64,000 nt of DNA. Origin: Aurantiochytrium sp. KH105 (taxonomy: Eukaryota > Sar > Bigyra > Thraustochytrida > Thraustochytriidae). Positions within the stretch are counted from its first letter, which is position 1, and every line of letters begins with the position of its first letter. Positions 41,260 to 52,809 of this stretch are shown here, one piece after another. Below the pieces are notes generated by a model that saw only the letters and a program-made list of their open reading frames with translations, made no database searches and was not told the origin of the DNA. A program made the translations under genes and the position numbers. The stretch covers positions 459,678-523,677 of the forward strand of contig BGKB01000024.1 of the NCBI GenBank assembly GCA_003116975.1, written 5' to 3'.

Positions 41260-44200
41260 CTATTCATCTATCGAGGGCACAAGACTGTGGGCCCGTAGCT
41301 GAAGCTCGACAATGAGCGACTCGAGTTCGTGCTCTTTCATATAATTTCGTGGCGGGATCTCCTTGCCCTTATCAGTAAGTAACCTCGTCTGGGCCGACAA
41401 ATTTACTTCTCGCTTGCGCCATGAAAGAACTTCGAGGTGATCAAAGATCTTCCTCTGTAAGTCCTCATGGAAACGTTCCTTCTCTTTGCCTCGAAAGTTC
41501 CAGCCATTTTCCACCGCAAGGAAATGCTTGCCTTCCAGTAATTGATTGTCGCCATCGGCTATCGTCCCTGAGCCTTTATGATCAGCACTCTCTTCCAGTG
41601 AATTAGCGCCTTCGTCACCAGATGCGGGTTGTATTCCCAATGCTGCGTGCACCGCGGAGCAACAGCCAGGTTCCAGCACGACGATGATGACTCTGGCTTC
41701 CTCGATCGACGAGTCGCTGCCGAGCTGCCGCTTGAGCTCTGCTACTACCGAGGAGTCCTCCTTTCCGATAACGCACATGGAGGGAACTCGGCGCGGCTCC
41801 TCGGGTTCCCGGGTGTGGAAGCCCGCGAGCGTGGCTAGCTTACGAATCATGGCCTCTTCTTCAAAGTGACGACGGCGATACGGGATGATGCGGCAGACCT
41901 TGAGTGCCTCCTGGGCGGCTTCAAAATACTCTTTATAGTTGTCCGCATACTTGACTTCGGACTCCTCGTGCTCATCTGCGCCACCCACGCTAGTTCTGAA
42001 AAGGTGACCGGAGAGGTCTTTCTCAAGGTTGCGGCGAGCGATTCTGCACCTGTACTCTTTGGCTTTTTGCCTGACCTTGACTGCCTCGTCCTGGTAGATC
42101 TTCACAATTTTCACGTCATCAGTCTCGTTGGCCAGGTCTTGCAGCGTAGCCGCTTTGTCCGTTTCCGCTTTCGCTTGCATTTGAAGAGTCTTTACATCGC
42201 TGTTTCCTGTATCGTCCCACGTCCATGGCTCATCTTCAATCGCTTGCCACTTACTGAAGCGATCGTCTTCCTCGGCAAGGAAGAAAATATGCTTGTCGAG
42301 AGGTCGGTCCATGTCCTTGAATTGATTCACAGCAAACTTGAGTTCCGCGAGACAAAAAGGGCGAAAGAGAACATCCGTCGTCAGCACCATCACGAAGCAC
42401 TGCGAAGCCAAAACGCCCCGCTGCATCGTTTCCAAAGTGATCTCCGCTGCGCGCATGTCGACCCACGCCGTCATCTGATTGCGCTCGAGGCCAGCAGCCA
42501 GGTCTTTAACAATGCCCGCCGCCTGCTGCTGCATGTGCGAGAGGAAAAAGTGGTACGTTGGTAGCGCAGTGAGTTCGTTGCTCAAGGCAGGTTCGTGATA
42601 CCATTTCGGGTATTTCTCTTTGTCTCTTCGAGACAATCTCAGCGTACGTTCGATCGGCTCGAAACGCGGCTTCAATCCCTTGATACTTCTATGCAAGCTC
42701 AGGATGCGACCCTTCACATACAGGGACTTCCGCTTTGAGGAGCTTGAACGGTCACCACTGGACATGCGACTCGATTTGCGGCTCGACTTACGGCTCGATT
42801 TGCGGCTCGACCTACGCCTGTTTCCGGACTCTCGCGAACCGAGGTTCTCTTCAATTTGGCGCGAGGTCTCGCTTTCGGAAGCTAGGATCTCGTCGAAGAA
42901 CGGATGACGCAAAAGGTCGTCGAGGCTGATTCGCTCGTCGGGTTTGCCACGAAGACACAGGCGCACCAGATCGCGAGCAGCCTCAATATCATCTTCGCTT
43001 CCGCGCAGCCCGTCCTCCACTGTACCGACACGGCCATTTTCATTGACTGGCTCACCGCTCTCCGGTCTGAGCTTGATGCGGCCCATGCGTTCTTCATCCA
43101 GTGCAAGCCAATTCATGAGCTCCAACTTATCTTCGTTGTGCACCAGATTATCATCGGATTCGTCGACCATGAAGAGCTTGGTGCCCGAAAGTAGCTGGTA
43201 CAAGAGCGCGCCAAAACCCCAGATATCCTGGGAGGCGTGTCCCTCTGGTTTCTTCGCACCATCAAAGATCGATCGCGCTACTTCCGGTGCCACGTAGCCG
43301 GTACTTGCTTTCTCGCTCACCTCCGTCTCAAACTCCACAGAGGCATCGAGATCGATCAGCTTCCACTCCTCTTGTCGATTGAGGCCCTCTCCCGTCGGCG
43401 ATTCGCGCCAGTCTTCAGACACCGTTTGGCCTCCCTTGTCGTTGTCGATGAAGGTGTTTGCGCTCGACTTGCTCGTGCGGACTGCATTACGCGGCTTGAT
43501 GTCACCATGAATGCGTTTGCTTTCGTGAAGGCCCTGCAACGCCAGGGCGAGCTGATACGAGATCTCCCGAACTTTATCCAGATCGCGACCCGCGAATCGT
43601 TCGGTGTTGATGGCCTCAAATAGCGACCGAGAGCCTCGTGGCATGACCAGGCACTTCTGCTCGTCTAAAAGGCGACGGTCGGCCTCAGTCTCGCGATCCA
43701 ACAACTCCAAGCACCCGAGAAGGCTCTTCCCGTCATTGACCGTCCGCGCCTTGATTTCGCGGTCATATTGGTTTTTCTCACGCATGATCTTGAGCGCCAC
43801 AAGCGTATTGTTGCGGACGTCTGTTGCAAGATGCACAGCGCAGGTTTTAGACTCGTGCACTGGCGGCCCCTCAGCAATGTTGTAACGGTTGAGGTATGTA
43901 CCATAGGTCTTGGCCCAATTCTTGGTGTTCTTGTTTGCAAGCGCAAGTGAACGAGCGGAGCGCCCACTTTTGTCTTCCGTGCCCATCAAGAGCAGACCGT
44001 CGTTTAGAGGCAGCTTGCCATTGATAAATTCCTGGCAGAAGCGCTCGGGAAGCGCATACGTCCGGCCCGCTGGGCGACAATCCAGCAGAGCATGAAAAAT
44101 CTGGACTGCGTCTTCATCGCCTTCATCGCGGTCATACTGGAGCCAAAGATTATAATCGGTGAAAGGTGCTGCAGTCGGAGCATGCTTAGCGAGGATCGAC

Positions 44201-47200
44201 ACGAAAACCGCAAAGATGTGAGCCTGTTCGCTTGCAAGCTGGTGAGCAGCTGGCGTCCACGATGAACCGGAGGCATCGAGCAGGTACCTGCCGATGGCGT
44301 CAACGCGCTCCGAACATGACAGAGTCTTGAGAATTGGCATCCCTTTCTCATCTTTTCCAATCTGCTTGGACCACAGGCTCGAAAAACTGAGGGACCCTGG
44401 GATGTCCGGCATAGCTCTATGGAGGAGAGAGAGTTGTCAGCTTTTTGTCAACAAATGGCAACGGAGATGTGCAAATGTAAGCAAGTAGACTTACCTCACT
44501 GATGTCAGCGTAGTATTCGCGTCAAGTAGACGGGCAAGACGCTCGAAACTGGCCGCGTCGAGTCCATTGTTGATGATTCTGAGTATGTCGAGTCATGATT
44601 GAGCAGTTGAGTTTTCGAAGCGGGCCAGTGCGGCAAGCGTGAGATGATGTTCGTCAGCTGTGTTCGATCATTGGCAGGCAAGCACAATGATATGCTTTTG
44701 ATGCATGTATGATTGCACTTTCAAAGAATAGGAACCCCCGACTTACATGAGACTCTTTATGGACTTGTTGTCGGCCAGAAGTAAAGAGAGCGCTTCGGCG
44801 CCCTTCAGACCGAACGCGGTGTTGTCCAGACTATTTGCATGTCAATTTTCAGAGAATAAGCGATATTGAAATCGCAAGCGCGAGGAGAACCAATTAGCTT
44901 CAAGCTCATTTGCGTCGGACTTCGTGTCCTTCCTGGTCATATTACTTACTTGAGCGTTGCGAGTGTGCTGTTCGCAGCCAGCGAAGCACAAAGTGCTTCG
45001 ACACCGTCGTCCTTGATCGATGTATTGTCTTCTAAGCTTTACATGGTGAAATGATCAAAGCGTAACGAAAAGGAAAGAAAAGGAAACGTCGTGAATGTAG
45101 GCAAAGATCATCTTATGTCAGACATGACCGTCATTGCCAACACGAAAGAAAACATTCAAGAAAACTTCAAACTTACGAAAGCGTTGTGAGAGTCTCATTC
45201 TTGCTCAGACCATTGCCGAGACTCTTTGCGCCCGTAACTCCAATCTCGTTGCCTCTTAGACTGTGGATAATAGAAGGATTTGTACAATGGGAAAGAAGCG
45301 AAGATCATCGCCCATCAGTCATACATTCCATTCGAAAGATGTCGAGTCCTTCAAGACCACAGTACGAACGTCCGCTCACACACACACGAGCATATGCCTT
45401 CATGAAGTGTATGCAAAGACCTTCTCGGGAATCTCAAACTTACTTGAGCATCGTCAGCGACTTGTTGGCCGACAGCCCTTCACCCATCCATTTGGCTCCC
45501 TCATCACCAATGCCGTTGCCGCTGAGGCTGCGCGTATTGTGCCATCATCGCAAACGTATGAAAGGAAGTATGTATGTGCGAACGTTCATTCGTTAGCTGA
45601 GATCGTCAAGGACGCCATTTTGAGCCGAAGTGTCGCTACCATCATACAGACACACATTGACAATTGAATTTAACACAAAGACAGGCTTTACCGAGAAAAC
45701 CTTTAACTTACAAAAGTTCCACCAACGTGCTGCTGGCCGCCAGTCCATCACTCAGCGCCTTGGCACCCTCATCGCCAATGTTGTTTCCCCCAAGGCTGCG
45801 CGATATGTACCATCCACCATTGCGCAAAGCACACGAGCAAGCGCGAACATGCAGTTGTTTGTCAGTGGCGTCTGTTGATCTAGTCCAAGCAAGTCGAGGC
45901 ATCACTGCCACCACACCTTCATGCACAGCACAAGGTTGCATGCAGTACATGCGAGAGCCTTCCACAAGGATGATGAACTTACCTGAGCGTCGTCAGGGTG
46001 CTGCTGGCCGCCAGTCCATCACTCAGCGCCTTGGCACCCTCAGCGCCGATGCCGTTGTTTTCAAGGCTGCGCATTGTGTACCATCCACCATTGCGCAAAG
46101 CGCACGAGCAAGCGCGAACATGAAGTTGTTTGTCAGTGGCGTCTGTTGATCAAGTCCAGGCAAGTCGAGGCATCACTGCCACCACACCTTCATGCACAGC
46201 ACAAGTTTGCATGCAGTGCATGCGAGAGCCTTCCACGAGGATGATGTACTTACCTGAGCGTCGTCAGGGTGCTGCTGGCCGCCAGTCCATCACTCAGCGC
46301 CTTGGCACCCTCAGCGCCAATGTTGTTTCCCCCAAGGCTGCGCGATATGTACCATCCACCATTGCGCAAAGCACACGAGCAAGCGCGAACATGCAGTTGT
46401 TTGTCAGTGGCGTCTGTTGATCTAGTCCAGGTAAATCGAGGCATCGCTGCCACGATATCTTCATGCACAGCACAAGGTTGCATGCAGTGCATGCGAGGAT
46501 GTTGAACTTACTTAAGCGTCGTCAGGGTGCTGCTGGCCGCCAGTCCATCACCCAGCGCCTTGGCACCCTCATCGCCGATTTTGTTTTTTTCAAGGCTGCG
46601 CGATATGTACCATCCACCATTGCGCAAAGCACACGAGCAAGCGCGAACATGCAGTTGTTTGTCAGTGGCGTCTGTTGATCTAGTCCAGGTAAATCGAGGC
46701 ATCGCTGCCACGATATCTTCATGCACAGCACAAGGTTGCATGCAGTGCATGCGAGGATGTTGAACTTACTTAAGCGTCGTCAGGGTGCTGCTGGCCGCCA
46801 GTCCATCACCCAGCGCCTTGGCACCCTCATCGCCGATTTTGTTTTCTTCAAGGCTGCGCGTTGTGTACCATCCACCATTGCGCAAAGCACCAAATAAGGT
46901 TGTATGACAGAGCGGTAATTTGTAAATTGTTAGTAGAGTTGGATGATCAAATCAATGCAGCGTGCAAAACTTACGAGAGAGTCTCGAGCGCTTTGTTGGC
47001 CGCCAGCATGTCCCCGATTGTCTTTGCGCCAACGGCGTCAATGTTGTTTTCTCCAAGGCTAATTAGAACGTCAAAAGCAGCATCATTAGTTTGATCTGTG
47101 GCGCCAACGTTTCTTCAGCACAAGTACAGGAGCATTTTTGTGTGCTGCGCATGTGCAGCAGAAACTTACTTGAGGGACCTCAGCGTGCTGTTCTCGGAGA

Positions 47201-48288
47201 CGGCCGTTGTGATAGCTTCCAGGCCATCAAAGCCGAACTCGTTGTCGAGAAGACTGAATCGGGTCCACGTCAGCACATTCTCATTTTGCGGAGTATTGAA
47301 ACGAGACAATCTATTCGCAGCATGCTACGAACGCAATAAGTAAAACCTACTTCAACACAGTAATTGTGGTGTTCTTAGCAAGAACTTGAGCAAGCTCTTT
47401 CGCGGCTTTGTCTTCGATGTAGTTTACGGGAAGGCTATCTCGTGCTGTCAGTTTTCCCTCCTGAGCTTCGTATTGTGAAACCGTATGTGTACACTTACTT
47501 GAGTGTCGTGAGCGTCTTATTCGTGGCGACCGCATCGATTAGAGCTATAGCACCAGCATCGTGAATATCGTTCCCACTCAGACTATGGACATTTGGATAG
47601 TGTAGAAGAAAGGTCAGGCGTCCGCCCCACGGCTTGTTTTTTCATTTTCTATAAAAGTACATGTCTTGCCCCGAACTAAACTTACTTCAGAACCTCGAGC
47701 GTGCTACTTTGAGCAATTGCTTCCGCCAACACCTTGACGCCCGCATCGCGAATTCTGAAGTTACTCAGGCTTTAACAAGTGAATTGCGAGTCCATTGGCG
47801 CACTTAGTTAGCAATTCTTCTCGCGTTGCATGAGGTTTACCAATAACGTACTCGATCTCCTTTGCACCCTCAGCGATCTCGCGAAGTGCTTCGCGCAGTC
47901 TTCTTTTGGATTCAAAGTCAAGCTCGCTCAGCTCCTCGTCATCGTCATCATCTTCATCTTCTCCTTTTATGTCTCCGTCCTGTGCGCCTTCACTTCCGTC
48001 ATCGTCCTCTTCATCATCATGATCATCTTCACCACTGCCCCCTCCGCCATCATCGTCATCGTCAATCGCATCGTCCTCGATCTCGTCAAAATCTTCTTCG
48101 TCATCATCTTCATCGTACTCGTGCTGGTCATGCTCGTCTTCTGCAAGCACTTCTTCATCAAGGTCTTCATCCTCGAAACGATTTTCTTCATCAAGGAGTA
48201 CCTCCTCCTCGGCCACAAGCCCGAGCGCTGCCGAGGCTTTTCGTCCGGCCCTCGTGGCCTTCTTCATGCGCGCGGCGATCTTCCTCAT
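41260..48288 (-). CDS. LRR-kinase-TIR intracellular receptor-like protein, 17 exons
   Basis: Exons: 48288-47804, 47769-47686, 47582-47499, 47434-47351, 47253-47170, 47058-46975, 46853-46770, 46595-46512, 46337-46254, 46066-45983, 45795-45712, 45527-45444, 45260-45177, 45036-44950, 44830-44747, 44578-44495, 44416-41260; 1634 residues when joined. The order is an acidic N-terminus, 15 ribonuclease-inhibitor-type LRRs (about 162-583; consensus NxIGDEGAKAL), then a protein kinase with VALK (Lys792), HGDIKPRN (Asp888), DLD instead of DFG (Asp938) and an APE motif. A linker of RKSS repeats (about 1117-1132) and a TIR domain from about 1203 (FFLSH, TAWVDM, RPFCLAEL with Glu1274) follow, then a charged helical tail. 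No signal peptide or membrane segment is seen. The architecture suggests pattern sensing and TIR NADase or scaffold signalling. The first junction implies a 34-nt intron and is uncertain. The first exon's true start could lie upstream. Confidence 0.82.
42769..42816 (-). repeat. 12-bp tandem repeat encoding RKSS
   Basis: Four copies of a 12-bp unit between the kinase and TIR domains encode repeated Arg-Lys/Arg-Ser-Ser. It is a likely phosphorylated or protease-sensitive linker. Confidence 0.9.
45712..46853 (-). repeat. Five tandem exon-plus-intron units of LRR
   Basis: Exons starting at 46853, 46595, 46337, 46066 and 45795 are near-identical and recur every 258, 258, 271 and 271 bases. The introns between are as similar as the exons. 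The two at 46338-46511 and 46596-46769 appear identical over 174 bases. Exons 46853-46770 and 46595-46512 differ at one base (Glu to Lys). Confidence 0.95.
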
Positions 48289-50096
48289 CTCCTTGCCGAT
48301 CTTCTCCTTCACGCGTGTTCAAGTCCTTCCTTTAAAATTTTCCCTTTCGCAGTCTGTGTGCACGTGCCGCGTCTCCTCGCTCCGCGCGCGACCGAGTGCT
48401 CCAACTCGTCTTGGCCGCCCGCTCGCCTCTCCTCGTGCGCGCGTCCCCCCTCCTCTTCCCCCCCTCTCCTGCCGCTGCTCGCCCGCCGCTGCCGCTCGCA
48501 CGCCGCTGCCGCTCGCACGCAAAAGTCGTCGCGCGTCCACGAAGAGTTGCCGGTTTGGACCCCGAGCGCGTGCAACTTCTTTCTGGCTCCAAAAAAGGTC
48601 TAACAGTAAGACACCCACGACAACACCAGTGGCAGAAGGGGCCAGGCCTAGTCACGGTGGGTGTATCACGCGCCGCACGCTCGTTATAGTATGCTGGACA
48701 CAGCATAAGCTTGCCAGGCAGGAGAGTGCCTCTGATCACAGTCGGAGGACCCGATGTGGCTGAAAGGCTCCCTGCTTGTCTCGCGCGCCTCGCGCGCCTT
48801 GTCGTTCTGAGGGCCAGGGTGCCGCTGTTCGAAGGCTTTGTCTTCAGGAGTCTCGCGTTTCCCCGTTCCTGCGTGGAGCGCGTTGGCGTTGCGCCCCTCC
48901 ATCTGCAGCGTTGGGTCGATGCAGCTCACGCTGCAAGCAAGCAGAAAGGATTACGCTGGTTTGGCCTGCCCCCCCCCCCCCCTTCTGCTGCCGCCTGCTG
49001 CGCTGTTTCACCCGGTAAGGCGCAAAAACCGTAAAGAAGAAGAAGACTGGAAGGTAGTATACTACTACTACGTAGTAGATGCAAGGGGTTCCACGGTATA
49101 TACGTCTTGCGCGCCAAAAAGTATGTAAGAGAGCGTGAACGGTGAGCGCCTTAGCTGCTGCAGGTTGCAGAAGAGCTGACATGCATTTCTTCTGCGGCTC
49201 ATACAGTGAGATTTGCACGATCGGGATGTACTCTTAACACGCAAGGCAGCAGCAGCAGAAGGCTGCTCGCCGTCGGCCCACCTTTCAGCAACGGCGGCAC
49301 GAGGCGAAGAACGACAACGAAGAGAGCCCATTTATTATACTAGGGCATATTTCCGGGGCACTATAGCGCCGAAGTATGCATAACTATGTTAAAACAGTTT
49401 CATCCTTATCACCACTACAACCCAACCTCTGATAACTTTGCTGCAATAGTTACATACGAATGGGCGGTAGCGAGCGCGCGAGTTGCGCCTCTTAATCTCC
49501 TTGCGATGGGCTGCTGCTCTCGCTCGATCTAAGTCCTCGCCAGGTCTTTCTTTCTCTCTTGCGCGCGCCAAGCTCCGGCCTCGCTCTCGCCGCGACGCCG
49601 CAGCCCGCGCCGGCAGCGCGCGCAGGCTCCCTGCCTCCCCCCCCCTCCCTGCCTGCGCTGGCATGGATCGCTCGGTCGATTGATCGCTCGATCGACCAAT
49701 CGCGCTGGGAAAAGCAGTGGCTCCGAGGGGCGGTTTGCGGCACTGTGAGGCGGCGGTTTGCGGCACTTGCGGCGGCGGTTTGCGGCACTGTGGCCTGCGT
49801 TTCTGCACTTGCGCGGGCCCGCCTCTCTCTCTCTGCCTGTCTGTCTCTCTCTCTGTCTGTATGTCTGGCCGATGGCTGACGGCGGCAGAGCGAGACGCGG
49901 CGCAGACACGCGCGACGCAGACTCGCACGCAGACAGACGCGCACGCGAGCGGAGGACACGCGGACGGGAGAAGGCGCGAGGCAGGCCGGCGTAACGCGCC
50001 GTAGCGCGCCGCAGCGCGGCGAGCGAGCGAGCGAGCGAGCGAGCCGGAAGGAGAGCAGCGGCGACGCCCACGGACGGCGCCAACCACGAGGGGAAG
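48289..50096. other. Divergent intergenic region upstream of LRR-kinase-TIR and eIF3b
   Basis: 1.8 kb with a 16-base poly-C run near 48967-48982, a TAGTATACTACTACTACGTA inverted element near 49055-49077, an AT-richer stretch at 49040-49480 and strongly GC-rich DNA before eIF3b including GAGC repeats (50021-50044). The frames here are not convincing genes. Confidence 0.6.
49729..49795. repeat. Three imperfect 21-23 bp tandem repeats
   Basis: Three copies of a unit beginning GGCGGTTTGCGGCACT lie about 300 bases before the eIF3b start. They may be a binding-site array. Confidence 0.9.
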
Positions 50097-52192
50097 ATGC
50101 CCATCGACTTCGACTACTCGAACCTGGACGTGGACCTGGACGAGCTGGACCTCCTCGAGGAGTACATTAGCGACGGTGATGTAGACACCGACCGCGTCTT
50201 CGAAGAAGAGGAGGGCGAGGGCGCCGATCTCAAGAAGAACTTTGACAAGGTGGTCGTTGTGGACAACCTGCCCAAGGGCGTGCCCCAGGAGAAACATGAG
50301 AAGCTCCAGGCGGTGATTCGCAAGCTCTTCACCAGCAAGGTCGGCGACCTTCAGGAGGATGGCCTCTTCCTCCCCGCCGACGGCGATAACAAGACTCTTG
50401 GTTTCGCCTTTCTTGCGTATAAGACGGTGGACAGCGCTCTTCAGGCCATCAAGGTTCTTGACGGCATCAAGCTCGACTCCAAGCACACCTGCAAGGTCTT
50501 TCCCTACACGGACCTCGAAAAGTTCGCCACCTGGCCCGAGGAGTACCAGGAGCCCGAACTGCCCGAGTACAAGCCGATGCCCAACGTCAACGAATGGCTC
50601 ATGCACCCGGCTGTGCGGGACCAGTACCTGCTGCGCCACGGCAACAACACCGAGATTTACTGGTGCGAGAACGCCGTCATGAAGGCACAGGCTACCCTTG
50701 CTTATGACGGCGAGCGCGAGCGCCAGAACGGCAAGATTTGGTGCGAAATGTACACGGCATGGTCCCCGCAGGGCTCCTATCTTGCGACCTTTCACAGGCA
50801 AGGTATCGTCCTTTGGGGCGGCGACGACTTCCAGCGTATTCGCCGCTTCGCACACCCGGGCGTGCAGCACATTCTCTTTTCGCCCAACGAAAAGTATTTG
50901 CTCACGTGGAACGGTGTCGATGACAACATGAACGCTCGTGCGCTCATCCTCTGGGACCTCCGCACTGGCCGCGAGATCAAGTGCTTCAAGGTTGACAAGC
51001 AGCCGGACGGCGAGCCTGCCGTCTGGCCCGTCATGAAGTGGAGCCCCGATGACCAATTCTTTGCCCGCCAGATCCGCGACGGTATCAGTGTCTTTGACTC
51101 GTCCACCGGCCGTCTTTTGGAAAAGAAGCCCATCAAGGCCAAGTCCATTCGCGAGTTCCATTGGTCTCCGAGCGACAACATTATTGCCTACTGGGCCCCG
51201 GAGGCTGACAACTTTCCCGCGCGCGTCGTGCTTCTCGACCCCGAGACCCGCGAGGAGAGGAGATCGAAGAACCTCTTTAACGTGCGCGAGGTCAAGCTCC
51301 ACTGGCAAAACAGCGGTGACTTTCTTTGCGCCCAGGTCCTCCGCCACACCAAGAGCGGCAAGACCACCTTTACGAACTTTGAAATCTTCCGCATGCGTGA
51401 CGCCAACATTCCCAACGAGATGCTCTCCATGAAGGACATGGTCGAGCACTTTTCGTGGGAGCCTTCGCGCGAGCGCTTCGGTATCATTCATGGCGAGAAC
51501 CAGCACCGTCTCGGAATTTCCTTTTACTCTGCGGGCTCTGTTGAGGGAGGCAAGTCGATCGAGTTGCTCTACAACCTTCCCAACAAGGCCTTTAACAACC
51601 TGCACTGGTCTCCGGCGGGCAACAACGTTATCTTCGCTGGCAGTGCCATCTCCGGTGAAATTGAGTTCTGGGATGTCGACGAGGAGGTCATGACTGCTGC
51701 CGAGGAGCACTTTATGTGCAACGAAATCTCGTGGGACCCCTCGGGCCGCATGGTCGCCACCATTGTCACGCAGCCCATGTTTGGCTCCGTGGCCATGAAG
51801 TATCAGCTTGAGAACGGCTACAACATCTGGAGCTTCCAGGGTGATTCTCTTCGCAAGGAAAAGATGGAACACTTTTATCAGGTACGTGAATGCAATGCAA
51901 GGAGGGGGGAAAAGGGAGAGCGTTTTTGGAGCAAGGCTGCGGGCACAGCAGCAGCAGCAGCAGCAGCAACAAGTGTGTATCTCAACGGCTTGTGATGTAG
52001 TCTGCCACTCATCACGGGTATAGAAGGTCGCGTAGATTGATGGAGCGCCGCTTCGTTTTGCCGAACGGGTATTGTGCCTGTGGTTGCGACTCGATGTGCG
52101 CGTGGCCTGCGAAGCAAGGCATTAAGCCTTAGATTCCGTTGCCACGCGCACGCGGCAGGCGCCAACATCATGAGCAACTTTGTTATGATACC

Positions 52193-52223
<31 letters not shown>

Positions 52224-52613
52224 TGAGGGCATGGGAGGGCAAATCGAACTAACAAAACACACTGCCGGACGATTGATCCATACAAACAGTTTCTTTGGCG
52301 TCCTCGCCCCAAGTCGCTCCTCGACGAGTCCGAGAAGCAAAAGGTGGAGCGCTCGCTCAAGAACTACATGGCTCGCTACACCAAGGAGGACGAGGTGCGC
52401 CGCAAGCGCCTCGAAGCATCCGCGAACAAGGAGAAGATCAGCGCGCTGCAAGAGTTCCGCGATCTTTGCGCAGAGCGCCACGAGATCTTTGTGCAGCAGC
52501 AGCAGGAGCGCGAGCGCCTTGGTCTCGTTGTCCCGGACAACGACGAGGAGTTCGATGTCATGGATACCGAGGAGGAGGTCCTCGTCAGCGAAAAGGTCGA
52601 GCCCTACCCGTAA
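50097..52613 (+). CDS. EIF3B: Translation initiation factor eIF3 subunit b, two exons
   Basis: Exon 1 is 50097-51881 and exon 2 is 52290-52613; 702 residues. The splice is CAG|GTACGT to AACAG|TTT, phase 0, joining HFYQ to FLWRPRPKSLLD, a conserved family motif. An RRM covers about residues 46-130 (VVVVDNLPKG, LGFAFLAYKT). A nine-bladed WD-like propeller follows (about 180-590), with WCEMYTAWSPQGSYLATFH and HFSWEPSRERFG. The C-terminal helix (KNYMARYTKEDEV onward) is where eIF3b binds eIF3i/g in other species. It is a core scaffold of the eIF3 complex on the 40S subunit. It is slightly shorter than human eIF3b because the acidic N-terminus is short. It converges with the DysF-PH-PDZ gene. Confidence 0.96.
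51882..52289 (+). other. Intron of eIF3b
   Basis: 408 bases, GTACGT...CAG, containing a CAG repeat (51949-51968) and a GA repeat (52198-52222). Confidence 0.92.
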
Positions 52614-52809
52614 ACAACGAAACTTTGAACTCTTCAGACCTGTACGCGAGGCAAGCTTCACCTTTCACCTATTTCTCTTGATTCAACCTCATTTTCAAAA
52701 ACAGTCGCAAGGCATTCTTTTGGTTCTTACATGCTTGTATTCGTTGTGGCCATTTGCTCTTGTGGGCGACACTTCGAGCTCTCATGGGGTCAGTCATTGT
52801 GCGGACTTG

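Noticed and set aside
45700-46900. Regularly spaced near-identical repeats resembling a CRISPR array
   Set aside because: The repeats are 84-nt coding exons with splice sites, and the spacers are near-identical introns rather than unique sequences. They are tandem LRR exons.
49389-51872. An 827-codon open frame on the minus strand opposite eIF3b
   Set aside because: It is antisense to a fully recognisable eIF3b. It has no domain and extends into repetitive promoter DNA. Strong GC bias at third codon positions keeps the opposite frame open.
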